From assembly GCA_943913645.1 (NCBI GenBank), contig CALTYZ010000007.1, forward strand, positions 36,906 to 100,905: a stretch of DNA of 64,000 bases. Reading direction: 5' to 3'. Source of the stretch: an uncultured Corynebacterium sp. (GTDB lineage Bacteria > Actinomycetota > Actinomycetes > Mycobacteriales > Mycobacteriaceae). Below are positions 43,942-53,377 of the stretch, one piece after another. Under the pieces are notes generated by a model. It saw only the letters and a list, made by a program, of their open reading frames with translations. It searched no databases and had not been told where the DNA came from. Made by a program: the position numbers and the translations under genes. Positions within the stretch are counted from its first letter, which is position 1, and each line of letters opens with the position of its first letter.

Positions 43942-45903
43942 TTATGTACGGGCCACCACGACGAATGGGCCGATCTGTTTCATTGCCCAGTCCGGGCTGG
44001 CAAAAGCGTCCTGGTCAAAGAACAACCCTTCATAACGCACGTTTGGTTGGCTGGGGAAAATATCGTGCGCGATATGGGTTTTCAACGGATCCGATGACTC
44101 GAGGTCACCGCGGAAAATAAAGGCGTCCGGGGCCCGCCATTTCGCGGTGTCCATTGCGGCGGTGAGTTCTGCTGGCGTTGTCTTCGACATCTCTGCCCAG
44201 TGTGCAAGAGCCTCGTTGCGCAGATCGAACTCGCCAAGGGGGTTGGCGTAGTGGCTGGTGAACGCGTTGAAGCCGTAGTACGGGGTGTAGGCCATGAAGT
44301 TGATTTCATCGGTGTAGACCACTGCCTCACCCGGGTTGTGGCCGTGGGAGGAAAGAAAATCAACGATCTCAGCGTAGTGGCGGGCAGCATCTGGCGGGAA
44401 GCGGTCGGCACGCTCACCGTAGCCGTCTGTGTCGGCATATGCCTGGTCAATATAGGATTCGTTTGCCACCGGGATTTGCTGCACATACAGCAGCGTGCCT
44501 GCACCGAACAGCACAACCAACCCGGCGTTGAGGGCGCGGCGCGTGGTTGCGGTGAACCGCTGCGGGTAAAGGTGGTCAATGCCGAGGCGGCGCACCTCAG
44601 CAAGGCCGAGCACGCCGGCAGTGGCGAACAACACAATGAGGACCACCTCAACACGGAACCCGAGCAGTGAAGTACCCAGCACCGTGATCACCATGGATGC
44701 GAGTGTCCAGGTGTAGCAGACCCCGATTGCGACGGTCAGCGCCTTCGCAGCGTCACGGCTTCCCCGGGCAATCAGGTAGATCAGGCCGATGAGGCAGCAC
44801 AACCCGACGATGGAGAGGGAGAAAAACGGCAGTGGAAAAACAGTGCCCTCTTTGGGAAGGAAGTGGTTCGCGGTGGAGCGCGCCTCGTATCCTCCGGTGA
44901 GCAGCTGGTAGAGGTATGGCCCCCAGGCGATCAGCGCGATGAGCATCGAGACAACCCCGATGGTGATCAGGTGGACAACCGGGCGCCAGCTGCGACGTTG
45001 CACCGCCAAGATCAGGGCTAAGACCACGACTGTCAGCGCGGTGAGCGCCGTGAACAGGGTGTAAAACGACGCTGAGATACCCAGGTAGATGGCGAGTGCC
45101 GCACTGGCCCACCATGACCCGCTCAGTGCGCGATACGCACCGACCACCGCGGCGGGCAGGAAGAGCGCGACCACGGCGGCGTACGGCTCATCTGGCACCT
45201 CAGTGAGCACGACTGCGGTAGTCACCATGGCGATTGCGGCTGCAAGCGGCAGCGAGCCAGTGAGCTTGTGCCAGATGGGGGTGAGTGCGGCGGCAGCCGC
45301 CGCAAGCGACGTCAGCGCCCAGGGCTGATAGACCTCCCAGCCCGGCATGCCTAAGAGGTTGGCTAAACGCCCACCCAGAAAGAACCAACCCATGGGGTAG
45401 AAGGTCGGAAGGTCCACGTAACTCATATCCGCGTGGGAGGCGGTTTCTGTCATCCGCGACAGGAACTGGGTACGAAACCCCTGGTCCACCTGGATGCCGT
45501 CAAGCCACAGGCGGGTAGCGGAAAGGGGGATGCCAAGGGAGGTGACCACGATTGCGGCCGGCCCAAGCGCGATCACCCCACCGAGTGCTGGGTGCTGCCT
45601 GCCGCGTAGCCACACCCAGCACGCCAAGGTGACAATCGCGATGATGATAAAGCCTGCGGCCGCTGACAGCGCCCGGGTCACCATTGAGGTGTTGAAGGCA
45701 GGCAGGGTCACGGCGTGCATGACAAACCAGCCAGCCAGCGCCAGTGCACCGCCTGCAACGGTTGCTGCCAGGGCGCGCAGCAGCGTTGCGGGCCCGGATG
45801 GTGCTTGCGTGCCCGGGCGCTGTGCTCGCTGCGTCGGCTCTGCGGGCTCTGCAGGTGCCAGCGGTTCCGGCAGGGGAGGCTGGCTCGCGGAAGTGGTTGT
45901 CAT
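43942..45903 (-). CDS. aftA: Galactan 5-O-arabinofuranosyltransferase AftA
   Basis: A 653-residue GT-C membrane protein read from MTTTSASQ at 45903. It has about 11 membrane helices, an N-terminal Pro/Ala-rich tail, and a C-terminal periplasmic domain (NEINFMAYTPYYGFNAFTSH-like stretch, then KWRAPDAFIFRGDLESSDPL). AftA adds the first arabinose residues to galactan. Identification rests on the layout and on its place directly upstream of emb, as in C. glutamicum. The periplasmic end closes with NVRYEGLFFDQDAFASPDWA, which is typical. Confidence 0.9.
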   Translation of the reverse strand: MTTTSASQPPLPEPLAPAEPAEPTQRAQRPGTQAPSGPATLLRALAATVAGGALALAGWFVMHAVTLPAFNTSMVTRALSAAAGFIIIAIVTLACWVWLRGRQHPALGGVIALGPAAIVVTSLGIPLSATRLWLDGIQVDQGFRTQFLSRMTETASHADMSYVDLPTFYPMGWFFLGGRLANLLGMPGWEVYQPWALTSLAAAAAALTPIWHKLTGSLPLAAAIAMVTTAVVLTEVPDEPYAAVVALFLPAAVVGAYRALSGSWWASAALAIYLGISASFYTLFTALTALTVVVLALILAVQRRSWRPVVHLITIGVVSMLIALIAWGPYLYQLLTGGYEARSTANHFLPKEGTVFPLPFFSLSIVGLCCLIGLIYLIARGSRDAAKALTVAIGVCYTWTLASMVITVLGTSLLGFRVEVVLIVLFATAGVLGLAEVRRLGIDHLYPQRFTATTRRALNAGLVVLFGAGTLLYVQQIPVANESYIDQAYADTDGYGERADRFPPDAARHYAEIVDFLSSHGHNPGEAVVYTDEINFMAYTPYYGFNAFTSHYANPLGEFDLRNEALAHWAEMSKTTPAELTAAMDTAKWRAPDAFIFRGDLESSDPLKTHIAHDIFPSQPNVRYEGLFFDQDAFASPDWAMKQIGPFVVVART

Positions 45904-45989
45904 GCGTCCTAGTGTCGCATACAGGACTGACACGCTTGTGCGATATCGGTAACCGACCTGGCGTCAAGCGTGCACACTGACCACGCGCG

Positions 45990-46676
45990 TTAGTTGTAAC
46001 CGCGCTGCGCTAAGTACATCAAAATTGCGCGCACCCGGCGGTTTTCCTCATCAGGTGTGAGCCCGAGTTTGGTGAAGATGTTGGCCACGTGTTTTGCTAC
46101 CGCCGCGCCGGAAAGCGTGAGCCGCTGCGCGATCTGCGCATTCGACAGCCCTTCTGCCATGAGCTCAAGCACTTCACGCTCGCGCGGGGTGAGTGCCGTG
46201 AGCCATTTCGCCCCCGCCTGCATGACCGCGCTGGCTACTTCCGGGTCGATGACAACCCCGCCGGCGGCGACTGTTTCGCACGCGGTGACAAAGTCGTGTA
46301 CCTCAGCGACCCGGTCTTTGAGCAGGTAGCCGGTGCCACCAGCGCCACTGTCTGCCAACAGTTCGCGCGCATAGGCCGGGGCAACGTACTGCGACAACAC
46401 CATCACGTTGACACCCCCGCCAACACCGCCACCACCGTTTCGAGAACCACCACCGTGGCGCTGTCGCAGGGCGAGCGCGGCGGCCAGCCCATCATCGCGC
46501 ATGGTAGGAGGCATGCGGACGTCGGTGATGATGAGGTCGGGCAAGGAGGCGTCGACAAGCGAGCAGAGCTCTTCGGCGTCACTGGCTTGTCCCACGATGT
46601 CGTGGCCGCGACGCGCGAGCAAACCAGCGACCCCTTCACGCAGCAGGGCCGAATCATCGGCGACAACAATCCTCAT
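45990..46676 (-). CDS. NarL/LuxR-type response regulator
   Basis: A 228-residue two-component regulator. The receiver domain has VVADDSALLREGVAGLLARR and the phospho-acceptor Asp in PDLIITDVRMPP, with a glycine-rich insert (GGGSRNGGGGVGGGVNVMV) before the conserved VLSQY that is unusual. The LuxR DNA-binding domain is LTPREREVLELMAEGLSNAQ then VAKHVANIFTKLGL. The ATG at 46676 overlaps the kinase stop (TGATG), so translation is coupled. Confidence 0.92.
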   Translation of the reverse strand: MRIVVADDSALLREGVAGLLARRGHDIVGQASDAEELCSLVDASLPDLIITDVRMPPTMRDDGLAAALALRQRHGGGSRNGGGGVGGGVNVMVLSQYVAPAYARELLADSGAGGTGYLLKDRVAEVHDFVTACETVAAGGVVIDPEVASAVMQAGAKWLTALTPREREVLELMAEGLSNAQIAQRLTLSGAAVAKHVANIFTKLGLTPDEENRRVRAILMYLAQRGYN

Positions 46677-47431
46677 CACGCACCTGCGCTTTCACCGATG
46701 CCGCTTTGCCCGCGGTAGAGCAGCAACGGGATGCGCGCAGCAACCGTGGTCGGACCCCCGGCAGGGGAGTGGAGTTCCACCGCACCGCCGAACGCTGCGA
46801 TTCGTTCGCGCATCCCCTCCAGGCCACCGCCAGGCGCAATATGCGCGCCACCTGCACCCTGGTCTGTGATCACCACATTCAAGGTGTGATCGCTGGTGAT
46901 CAGCACACTGACCGGCGCGCCGGGTGCGTACTTGGCGGCGTTGGTCAGTGCTTCGGTGGTGAAGAAGTAGCCGGCGGCGAGCACCGGTGCATCGATTTGC
47001 GGCAGCGGGTGCGGGGCGCGCACGACCACGTGCGGGCCGTATTGTGCGGCGGCAGCCTCAATTGCGGCGACGAGCCCACGATCGGTCAGCTCCCGAGGGT
47101 GAATGCCACGCACCGTGTGGCGCAGCGCGTCCAGCCCGGCGCGGAGTTCTTGTGCTGCGGTGTCGAGCAGTTGCGCGGTGATGCCTTCGGCTTCGAGTTG
47201 GGCTTCGCCGACTTTCATGGCGGCGGCGACGAAGTATTGCTGGGCGCCGTCGTGCAGGTCGCGTTCGATGCGCAGCCGCTCTACCTCGTATGCTTCAGCG
47301 ATCCGGCGCCGGGACGTGGTCAACTGGTCGATCGCGGCTGCCGCTGCGTATTCGGCGGGTGCTTGTGAGCGTGAACGTTTGGGCCACCACATAGCAGTCA
47401 ACGGTAGCCGGGTAGTGCTAGCACTACCCAT
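46676..47431 (-). CDS. Histidine kinase (HisKA_3 type) without sensor domain
   Basis: Up to 251 residues; MWWPKRSRSQ (47392) is an alternative start. It has the dimerisation and phosphorylation box AYEVERLRIERDLHDGAQQY (phospho-His), then an HATPase_c domain with FTTEALTNAAKYA and VITDQGAGGAHIAPGGGLEG. No membrane helices or sensory domain are present, which is short for this family. Stimuli would have to come from the cytoplasm or a partner protein. The divergent ABC transporter genes start 50 bp away, as in BceRS- or LiaRS-like systems that respond to envelope attack. Confidence 0.9.
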   Translation of the reverse strand: MGSASTTRLPLTAMWWPKRSRSQAPAEYAAAAAIDQLTTSRRRIAEAYEVERLRIERDLHDGAQQYFVAAAMKVGEAQLEAEGITAQLLDTAAQELRAGLDALRHTVRGIHPRELTDRGLVAAIEAAAAQYGPHVVVRAPHPLPQIDAPVLAAGYFFTTEALTNAAKYAPGAPVSVLITSDHTLNVVITDQGAGGAHIAPGGGLEGMRERIAAFGGAVELHSPAGGPTTVAARIPLLLYRGQSGIGESAGA

Positions 47432-47484
47432 TTTCGGGCGCTAGGACCATGGCATATGCACTGGCGATGATATGGAATGAACAC

Positions 47485-48174
47485 ATGCTTGAACTGTGTG
47501 ACATCACGAAATCCTTCACTCAACAACGTGTCCTTGAAGGGGTGAGCCTGCGCGTGGAGGCGGGCGAATCACTCGCCATTATGGGCCCGTCCGGTTCCGG
47601 TAAATCTACGCTGCTGCACTGCATGTCGGGCGTGCTCACGCCGGATACTGGTGAGGTCATATTTGATGGGAGCAGGATTTCTTCGCTTGACGACGCTTCC
47701 CGTTCCGCCCTGCGCCTGCACCATTTCGGTTTCATCTTCCAGGATGGGCAGCTGCTGCCGGAGCTGACCGCGACGGAAAATGTGGCCTTACCGCAGATCA
47801 TGCGTGGGGTTGCGCGCGCAACAGCACACGCCGAAGCGGTGGAGACACTGACTCAACTTGGCCTGGGGGCGTTTACTGAACGCTTCCCTGGCCAGCTTTC
47901 CGGCGGTCAGGTGCAGCGTGTGGCGATTGCCCGTGCGCTTGCCGGACCGCCTGCGGTGGTCTTCGCCGATGAGCCTACTGCGGCATTGGATCAGGCAACG
48001 GGCCACGAGGTGATGCAGCAGATTACTGCGGTGGCGCAGCAGGCCGGGGTGACGCTTGTGCTTGTCACGCACGATCCGAAGATCGCGGCGTGGTGCAACC
48101 GGCGAATTGAGATTCGCGATGGGCTGATCCACAACGAAACCCGCGGGGAGGTAGCACAGCAATGGGCCCGTTAA
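47485..48174 (+). CDS. ABC transporter ATPase (MacB/LolD-like)
   Basis: A 229-residue ATPase from the ATG at 47485; the frame opens at 47449 but the added residues are not family-like. Walker A is GPSGSGKST, the signature LSGGQVQRVAIARAL, Walker B VVFADEPTAALD, and the H-loop LVTHDP. It belongs to the class that powers FtsX-type permeases. The permease gene overlaps its 3' end by 13 bp. The pair probably exports or expels a lipid or peptide from the membrane. Confidence 0.92.
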   Translation: MLELCDITKSFTQQRVLEGVSLRVEAGESLAIMGPSGSGKSTLLHCMSGVLTPDTGEVIFDGSRISSLDDASRSALRLHHFGFIFQDGQLLPELTATENVALPQIMRGVARATAHAEAVETLTQLGLGAFTERFPGQLSGGQVQRVAIARALAGPPAVVFADEPTAALDQATGHEVMQQITAVAQQAGVTLVLVTHDPKIAAWCNRRIEIRDGLIHNETRGEVAQQWAR

Positions 48175-49556
48175 CGCTGAGTCGCGCCGCACAAACCACG
48201 AGCAGTGCCGGGCGTAAACAGCGCGCCACCGGTGAGCGTTGGGTGCGGGTGCTTGCCTTGTTGGCTTTTACTGTCTCGAGTTGGATGTTGCTCACCCTCG
48301 CCGGGGGGACGTGGATGTTTGTGCAGCGCGTGGGGCAGCCCAGCGCTGCGATGCGCGCAGCTGAGGCGGAGCCTGGCGGCGATGCACTGTCGCAGGGCTA
48401 CGTCTTTATGGCCGTATTTGCGTGCCTGTTGTTGATTCCTACCCTGCTTGGTTTGCTTACCCAGGCCACGTGCGCGAATCTTGCGGGGCGTGAGCAGCAC
48501 TTGGCCAGTTTGCGTCTTCTCGGTGCGAGCGCGCGCGATGTGCGGGGCATGATGCTTGTTGACGCCTTGCGTCAAGCCCTCACTGGTCTTCTCCTCGGCA
48601 CCGCCCTCTACCTGGTCACTGTGCCGGCTTGGTCGTGTTTGGCATTTCAGGACCAGCAAATCGGGAGGTGGGAGCTCTTCGGCTGGTGGGTGATCCCGGC
48701 GGTGTGGGTAGTGGTGCTGCTGCTGGCTGCCGCGTCGGTGTGGCGCGCGCTGACCCGCGTCGCGGTTACACCACTGGGGGTGAGCAAACGGGTCCCGCCC
48801 AAAGGCCAGTCGGTGGTGGCGACCCTCGTGGCGGCGGTGGCAGTCGGTCTGACTGTGTTTGGTTTGAAACAGTTCGAAATTTCGCCCGACGCCGATGCGG
48901 CCGTTTATGTTGGTGGGCTGGTGTTTCTTGGGTTCAATCTTTTCTTCAGCGCGTTGATGGTGGTCGGTTTCATCCAGTTCATCTCTTGGCTGAGCTACCG
49001 GGTGCCGGCGGCAGCCAATTATGTTGCCACCCGCCGTGTCGGCCGTGGGGCAAAAACGACCTGGAACAGGGTCAGCGCCATGTATTTCCTCGCCTTTACC
49101 GCCGGTGCTGCCTCGCAGCTGCCGCGGATGGATGTCGATGGCACCTTGGCGATGGAGCGACTACTCGCCGCCGATTTACCCACCGGCACGGCGATCACCG
49201 TCAGTTTCGGCGCTGTGCTACTAGTGGTGTTTACCCTGCTCACTCAGGCAATTGCCGTGGTGGAGCAGCAGCAGCTGACCAGGTCGCTCTACTTCATTGG
49301 TGCGCCTGCGGCGTTCCACACCCGCGTCGCGGTGCGCGAGATTGGTATTCCGCTCGCACTGGTCGCTGGTATTGGGTTTGCGCTCGGGGTGCTCATGGGC
49401 AACATTATCGTCGTGTTTGCTTCCGCAGGAATTGGCCAACTTCTGCCGTTTGCTGTGCTTATCACCGTCGCGCTGAGTGCCTCGGTTGCCGCCGTGTACG
49501 CAACCGGCCCGCTTCGCCAGCGGGTGCTGGAAGAAACGGGCCGGTTAAACGATTAG
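48162..49556 (+). CDS. FtsX-type ABC transporter permease
   Basis: A 464-residue membrane protein with two FtsX-like halves; GLLTQATCANLAGREQHLAS, then LRLLGASARDVRGMMLVDAL, is a hallmark of the first. The long loop between helices one and two typical of MacB is short here. About eight to ten membrane segments. It overlaps the ATPase gene (start at 48162 inside it). With the divergent kinase/regulator genes it forms a four-gene module. It is convergent with dprE2. Confidence 0.87.
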   Translation: MGPLTLSRAAQTTSSAGRKQRATGERWVRVLALLAFTVSSWMLLTLAGGTWMFVQRVGQPSAAMRAAEAEPGGDALSQGYVFMAVFACLLLIPTLLGLLTQATCANLAGREQHLASLRLLGASARDVRGMMLVDALRQALTGLLLGTALYLVTVPAWSCLAFQDQQIGRWELFGWWVIPAVWVVVLLLAAASVWRALTRVAVTPLGVSKRVPPKGQSVVATLVAAVAVGLTVFGLKQFEISPDADAAVYVGGLVFLGFNLFFSALMVVGFIQFISWLSYRVPAAANYVATRRVGRGAKTTWNRVSAMYFLAFTAGAASQLPRMDVDGTLAMERLLAADLPTGTAITVSFGAVLLVVFTLLTQAIAVVEQQQLTRSLYFIGAPAAFHTRVAVREIGIPLALVAGIGFALGVLMGNIIVVFASAGIGQLLPFAVLITVALSASVAAVYATGPLRQRVLEETGRLND

Positions 49557-49575
49557 CAACGATTAGCGCAGGCGG

Positions 49576-50340
49576 CTAAAAGTTCAAGCGTCGCATAATC
49601 GGGGCCGGGATGTGCTGGAGCACAAATGAGATCGGCCCGAACAGTTTGTGCACGAACACCGTGCGTCCACCGCTGAGCGCTGCGTCGACCGCAGACTCAG
49701 CGACCTGTTCCTTGTTCACGGTCAGGGGTGCCTCATCGAGGCCTTGGGTCATCTTGGTGCGCACCTGGCCTGGGCGCACCACAACCACCCTCACCCCGTC
49801 GTTGCGCAGTGCCTCACCGAGTTGCACGTAGAAGCCGTCCATGCCCGCCTTGGCTGAGCCGTACACGAAGTTCGACCGGCGTACTTTCATGCCAGCCACG
49901 GAGCTCAGCGCGATGATCGTGCCATGGCCCTGGCGTTTCATCGCCTGGCCCAACAGCACCCCGACGGAGATGGGGGCGGTGTAGTTGGTTTGCGCCGCGG
50001 CAACCGCTTTCTCCTGGTCCTGCCAGAGTTCCTCCTGGTCACCCAGGGTACCAAACGCCACCACAGCCACATCGACATCGCCGTGGGAAAACGCCTCAGT
50101 GATCACACCTGGGTGGGAGGCGAAATCAAGTGCGTCGAAGTCGATGACTCGCACATCGGTAGCGCCGGCGGCGGTGACGGTCTGCACGGCGGCGTCGATA
50201 CGCGGTGAGTTCTGGCGTGCGGCGAGGGTGACTGTTGGGTTGCCGCCGCGCGTGACGATCTCGTTCACAATCGCCAGCCCGATCTCGGAGGTGCCGCCGA
50301 GGAGCAAGATGTGTTGTGCTTGTCCTACTGCATTGAGCAT
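49576..50340 (-). CDS. dprE2: Decaprenylphospho-beta-D-erythro-pentofuranosid-2-ulose 2-reductase DprE2
   Basis: A 254-residue SDR-type reductase. It has LLLGGTSEIGLAIVNEIVTR (NAD-binding loop), VVAFGTLGD, IIALSSVAGMKVRRSNFVYG (catalytic Ser) with the YGSAKAG Tyr/Lys pair. It reduces the keto intermediate made by DprE1, giving decaprenyl-phosphoryl-arabinose for arabinan synthesis. The gene lies 29 bp after dprE1 on the same strand, the order found in all mycolate bacteria. Confidence 0.94.
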   Translation of the reverse strand: MLNAVGQAQHILLLGGTSEIGLAIVNEIVTRGGNPTVTLAARQNSPRIDAAVQTVTAAGATDVRVIDFDALDFASHPGVITEAFSHGDVDVAVVAFGTLGDQEELWQDQEKAVAAAQTNYTAPISVGVLLGQAMKRQGHGTIIALSSVAGMKVRRSNFVYGSAKAGMDGFYVQLGEALRNDGVRVVVVRPGQVRTKMTQGLDEAPLTVNKEQVAESAVDAALSGGRTVFVHKLFGPISFVLQHIPAPIMRRLNF

Positions 50341-50369
50341 GATGGAAGTCCTTTCTTCGCGCCGGTCGT

Positions 50370-51785
50370 TTAAGCCAGCTCTAGGCGACGCGACATGTCG
50401 GAGGCGAACACGCCGGTGGGGTCAATAGCGTTGCGGGTGTCAATCCACGACTGCATCTGCGGATACATCGCGTGGAACTTCTCAGCACTCGTGCGTGACT
50501 CCTTGGCCAAATAGAGGCGGCCGCCGAACTCCATCACCTGGTCATCGAGACGATCCAAAAACTCGTGCAGGCCGTTGCGGATAGGGAAGTCAACGCACAC
50601 ATTCCAGCCCTTCATCGGGTACGACAACGGTGCGCGGTTGCCCTCACCGAACAGTTTGAACACATTGAGCGCCGTGTAGTGCCCGGAGGACTGGATTTGG
50701 TAAATGATGTCCTTGAACGGCTCAACCGCGTCGGTGGGCACCACGAACTGGTACTGCAAAAAGCCTGCGTCGCCGTAGCCGCGGTTCCACTCACCAATCA
50801 AATCCAGCGGCTGGTAGAACTGTGTGAGGTTTTTCACCTGGTTCTTCGCCGGCCCACCCATCAGATAGTAAGCCTCGCCGATCATCGACAACGTGAGCTT
50901 GTTCATCGTCCACGACGGGAAAATATCCGGCACCGTCATCAGCTGCGGGGCGTTGAACTTCAGCGGATCTTTCGCCAGCTTGGGGGCGAACTCTTCGAGC
51001 TGCGCCAACGTGGCCAAGGAGCCGCGAGAAATCGTTGAGCGCCCCGTCTTCGGCGGGGCTGAGATGGCATCGAACCAGGCCGAAGAATAGGTATAGCCCG
51101 CCTCGGAGCCATCAGAGTGCGCTGCGATCGTCTCATCGAGCGTGTCCGTGCGCACCGTGTCGGCGATGAAATACGCCGTTTCCGTCTTCGTCATCTGGAC
51201 CCGTGCGCGCAAGATGATGCCAGTCAGACCCATGCCGCCAACAGTCGCCCAAAACAGGGTGCCGTCCGGGTCATCCGCACTGCCCTCAGGCTCAAGGTGC
51301 AACACACGCCCGTCGGCGACCAGCAACTCCATCGACAACACGTGATCGCCGAACGAGCCTGCGGAGTGGTGATTCTTGCCGTGAATATCCGGCCCGATCG
51401 CCCCGCCGATGGTGACCTGGCGGGTACCCGGTAGCACCGGCACCCACAGGCCATAGGGCAACGCGGCCTTCATCAGCTGGTCAAGGGTCACACCAGCGTC
51501 CACGTCGACAATGCCGCTGTCCGGGTCGATGGCGTGAATCTGGTTCAGCGACTGCATGTCAATGACCAGCCCGCCACCGTTTTGCGCTGGGTCACCATAG
51601 GAGCGGCCCATGCCGCGGGCAATCACGCCGCGGCGCTGCCCTGCAGGCAGTGATGAATTCTCGTCTGCGACCTGGGCGACGGCCGCTTTAATCACATCCA
51701 CATCTGCGGTGGAGAGCACATGCGCGGTCGTAGGCGCGGTGCGACCCCATCCGTAGAGGGATTTCAATTCGGTGTGCAATTCCAT
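50370..51785 (-). CDS. dprE1: Decaprenylphosphoryl-beta-D-ribose oxidase DprE1
   Basis: A 471-residue FAD-dependent oxidase read from [14 protein letters not shown] at 51785. The FAD domain has [17 protein letters not shown] and [20 protein letters not shown]. The C-terminal substrate domain has [20 protein letters not shown], and [11 protein letters not shown] keeps the cysteine that benzothiazinones attack in mycobacteria. The end ([12 protein letters not shown]) is also highly conserved. It oxidises decaprenyl-phosphoryl-ribose at C2. It is followed by dprE2. Confidence 0.95.
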   Translation of the reverse strand: MELHTELKSLYGWGRTAPTTAHVLSTADVDVIKAAVAQVADENSSLPAGQRRGVIARGMGRSYGDPAQNGGGLVIDMQSLNQIHAIDPDSGIVDVDAGVTLDQLMKAALPYGLWVPVLPGTRQVTIGGAIGPDIHGKNHHSAGSFGDHVLSMELLVADGRVLHLEPEGSADDPDGTLFWATVGGMGLTGIILRARVQMTKTETAYFIADTVRTDTLDETIAAHSDGSEAGYTYSSAWFDAISAPPKTGRSTISRGSLATLAQLEEFAPKLAKDPLKFNAPQLMTVPDIFPSWTMNKLTLSMIGEAYYLMGGPAKNQVKNLTQFYQPLDLIGEWNRGYGDAGFLQYQFVVPTDAVEPFKDIIYQIQSSGHYTALNVFKLFGEGNRAPLSYPMKGWNVCVDFPIRNGLHEFLDRLDDQVMEFGGRLYLAKESRTSAEKFHAMYPQMQSWIDTRNAIDPTGVFASDMSRRLELA

Positions 51786-51814
51786 GGCTCCCAAGCCTAC
51801 CCACCGACACGAGG

Positions 51815-51994
51815 CTAAAGATCCATGATTTCTCGGATCTCTGCGGGCAGCTGCTCTTGGGAGGTGATGACGGGCAAACCCGCCTCCTGGTGTGCGCGCA
51901 ACAGCTCGGTGATCCGCGCCCTGCCAGCGGAATCTACAAATGGCAACTCCTGGGACAGCAGCTGTTGCATGAAGTGATTCAACGGGCTCTCCAT
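51815..51994 (-). CDS. Small conserved-looking protein upstream of dprE1
   Basis: A 59-residue frame from the ATG at 51994: [20 protein letters not shown] and then a helical segment with [20 protein letters not shown], ending [12 protein letters not shown]. It has codon use like its neighbours and no membrane segment. It lies 29 bp ahead of dprE1 on the same strand and 32 bp from the divergent gene at 52027. The family was not recognised. It is probably the first gene of the dprE1-dprE2 operon. Confidence 0.6.
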   Translation of the reverse strand: MESPLNHFMQQLLSQELPFVDSAGRARITELLRAHQEAGLPVITSQEQLPAEIREIMDL

Positions 51995-52026
51995 GGCTGA
52001 TTACTCTAGCCGGTAGCATCAGGCGC

Positions 52027-52470
52027 ATGACCATCCAAGACCAGGCAGGCGAGGCGCGCATTGACTACAACGCACTGGACAACACCGCCTCCGGACAGCT
52101 CATTCAGGCCGGCTTCATCTTCGCGTTCTGCGCCGCCCCGGACTTCACCCGCCACCCCGGGTGGGTGCGCGCAGCGATCACCGCTGCCAACCTGATCACC
52201 ATTGGCGTGTTCAACGCCTTCGATGAGGATCCGCGCAATGATCTCACTGCTGCTGTTGAGGCTGAACAAGGCGAGCTCGAATCGGTTGCCCTGTCATGGG
52301 GTGTTGTCGGCGGGCTGAGTGCGGGCGCGGTTGCTGCAGGTGTTGCGCTCACAGGCGCGGTTCGGGTGGTGGCCTCCACGCTGCGGCGCAAAGGTGCGGA
52401 CAAACCCTACACCCGTGCCGGTCTTATGGCAGCCACCGCATACGTCGCTGCGGAGCGGCTGCGAACCTAG
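52027..52470 (+). CDS. Hypothetical membrane-associated protein
   Basis: A 147-residue protein. Hydrophobic segments are [20 protein letters not shown] and [20 protein letters not shown]. An acidic stretch ([20 protein letters not shown]) lies between them. The last part is basic. No family was recognised. It is divergent from the dprE1 operon and 14 bp ahead of the next gene, with which it is probably cotranscribed. Confidence 0.7.
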   Translation: MTIQDQAGEARIDYNALDNTASGQLIQAGFIFAFCAAPDFTRHPGWVRAAITAANLITIGVFNAFDEDPRNDLTAAVEAEQGELESVALSWGVVGGLSAGAVAAGVALTGAVRVVASTLRRKGADKPYTRAGLMAATAYVAAERLRT

Positions 52471-52484
52471 CTATATTGGGCGCC

Positions 52485-53366
52485 ATGTCAAGCACCATCT
52501 ACCAATCCGACCATCTCGCGCCGGTGATTGATATCACCGCCGTGCGGTCACGGTTGCGAGACAGCGCCGACCCCGCTGTGGGGGACACGCTCATGGTGCG
52601 ATGCGTGCTGGTTTCAGACGACATGGTTTATCGCTGGGTGGGCATTCACGAACACACCACCATTGCAGAATGCCGCGAGGTTGTTGCCACCGTCTTCGGG
52701 ATCGATGGCGATGTTGGCTCTGCGGCCGATGGGCAGTGTCAGTTACGTGAGGTCCTGCGCTCTACAGGTGATGTGACTGTTTTCAGCTACGGCCTGTGGC
52801 AGTTCGGCATGCAGCTGGCTGATATCTACAGCCGCGATGAATCCACCCCGCCGTCAGTCTGCGTCGCCGGCGCCGGTGCCTTTGGTGGCACCCCTTTCAA
52901 TATTGTGGCCGTCAACGCGCAGCTGCTCGGCGCTGAACGGGTGAAAAATATCAAGACGCTGCTGCGCGATGACGCGCGCGAGGTCATCCAACGCGCCCAC
53001 ACCCACGACTTTGTGCCACTTATCAGAGCCCTCGGGGTTGACCGCGCCCCCGCAGAGCCAGAGCACCCACAAGCCGCCAACCCAAACCAGCCGGACCGTG
53101 ACCGCCTTGCTGCTTTGCCCACCGAGCCTGAGCCTCAGCAACGTGACGCGTTTTGGGCGGCCACACTCGCCAACGCCTGCTGTGCGGATGAGCAAACCAC
53201 CGGCTGGCTGACCGAATCAATCATGAAATCCCTCGGCTGGGATGACCTGGATGCCACAGCAATCCGCAAACTGTGCTATAGGTCACTTGCTGAGCTGGAG
53301 GAACTCTATGCCGATCTGCCAGTCGCACAACGCTTAGATGTCTTCCGAGATCTGCTTCGCGGGTAG
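52485..53366 (+). CDS. Hypothetical protein
   Basis: A 293-residue soluble protein from the ATG at 52485. The N-terminal part (VYRWVGIHEHTTIAECREVV, then ATVFGI) resembles the layout of the pRiA4b ORF-3/IS1096 TnpR-like fold, in which a strand is followed by TIAELH-type helix, but the match is weak. A Pro-rich linker (PAEPEHPQAANPNQPDRD) separates it from a helical C-terminal part. No function is assigned. GtrA follows after 11 bp. Confidence 0.65.
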   Translation: MSSTIYQSDHLAPVIDITAVRSRLRDSADPAVGDTLMVRCVLVSDDMVYRWVGIHEHTTIAECREVVATVFGIDGDVGSAADGQCQLREVLRSTGDVTVFSYGLWQFGMQLADIYSRDESTPPSVCVAGAGAFGGTPFNIVAVNAQLLGAERVKNIKTLLRDDAREVIQRAHTHDFVPLIRALGVDRAPAEPEHPQAANPNQPDRDRLAALPTEPEPQQRDAFWAATLANACCADEQTTGWLTESIMKSLGWDDLDATAIRKLCYRSLAELEELYADLPVAQRLDVFRDLLRG

Positions 53367-53377
53367 ACTTCACCGGC

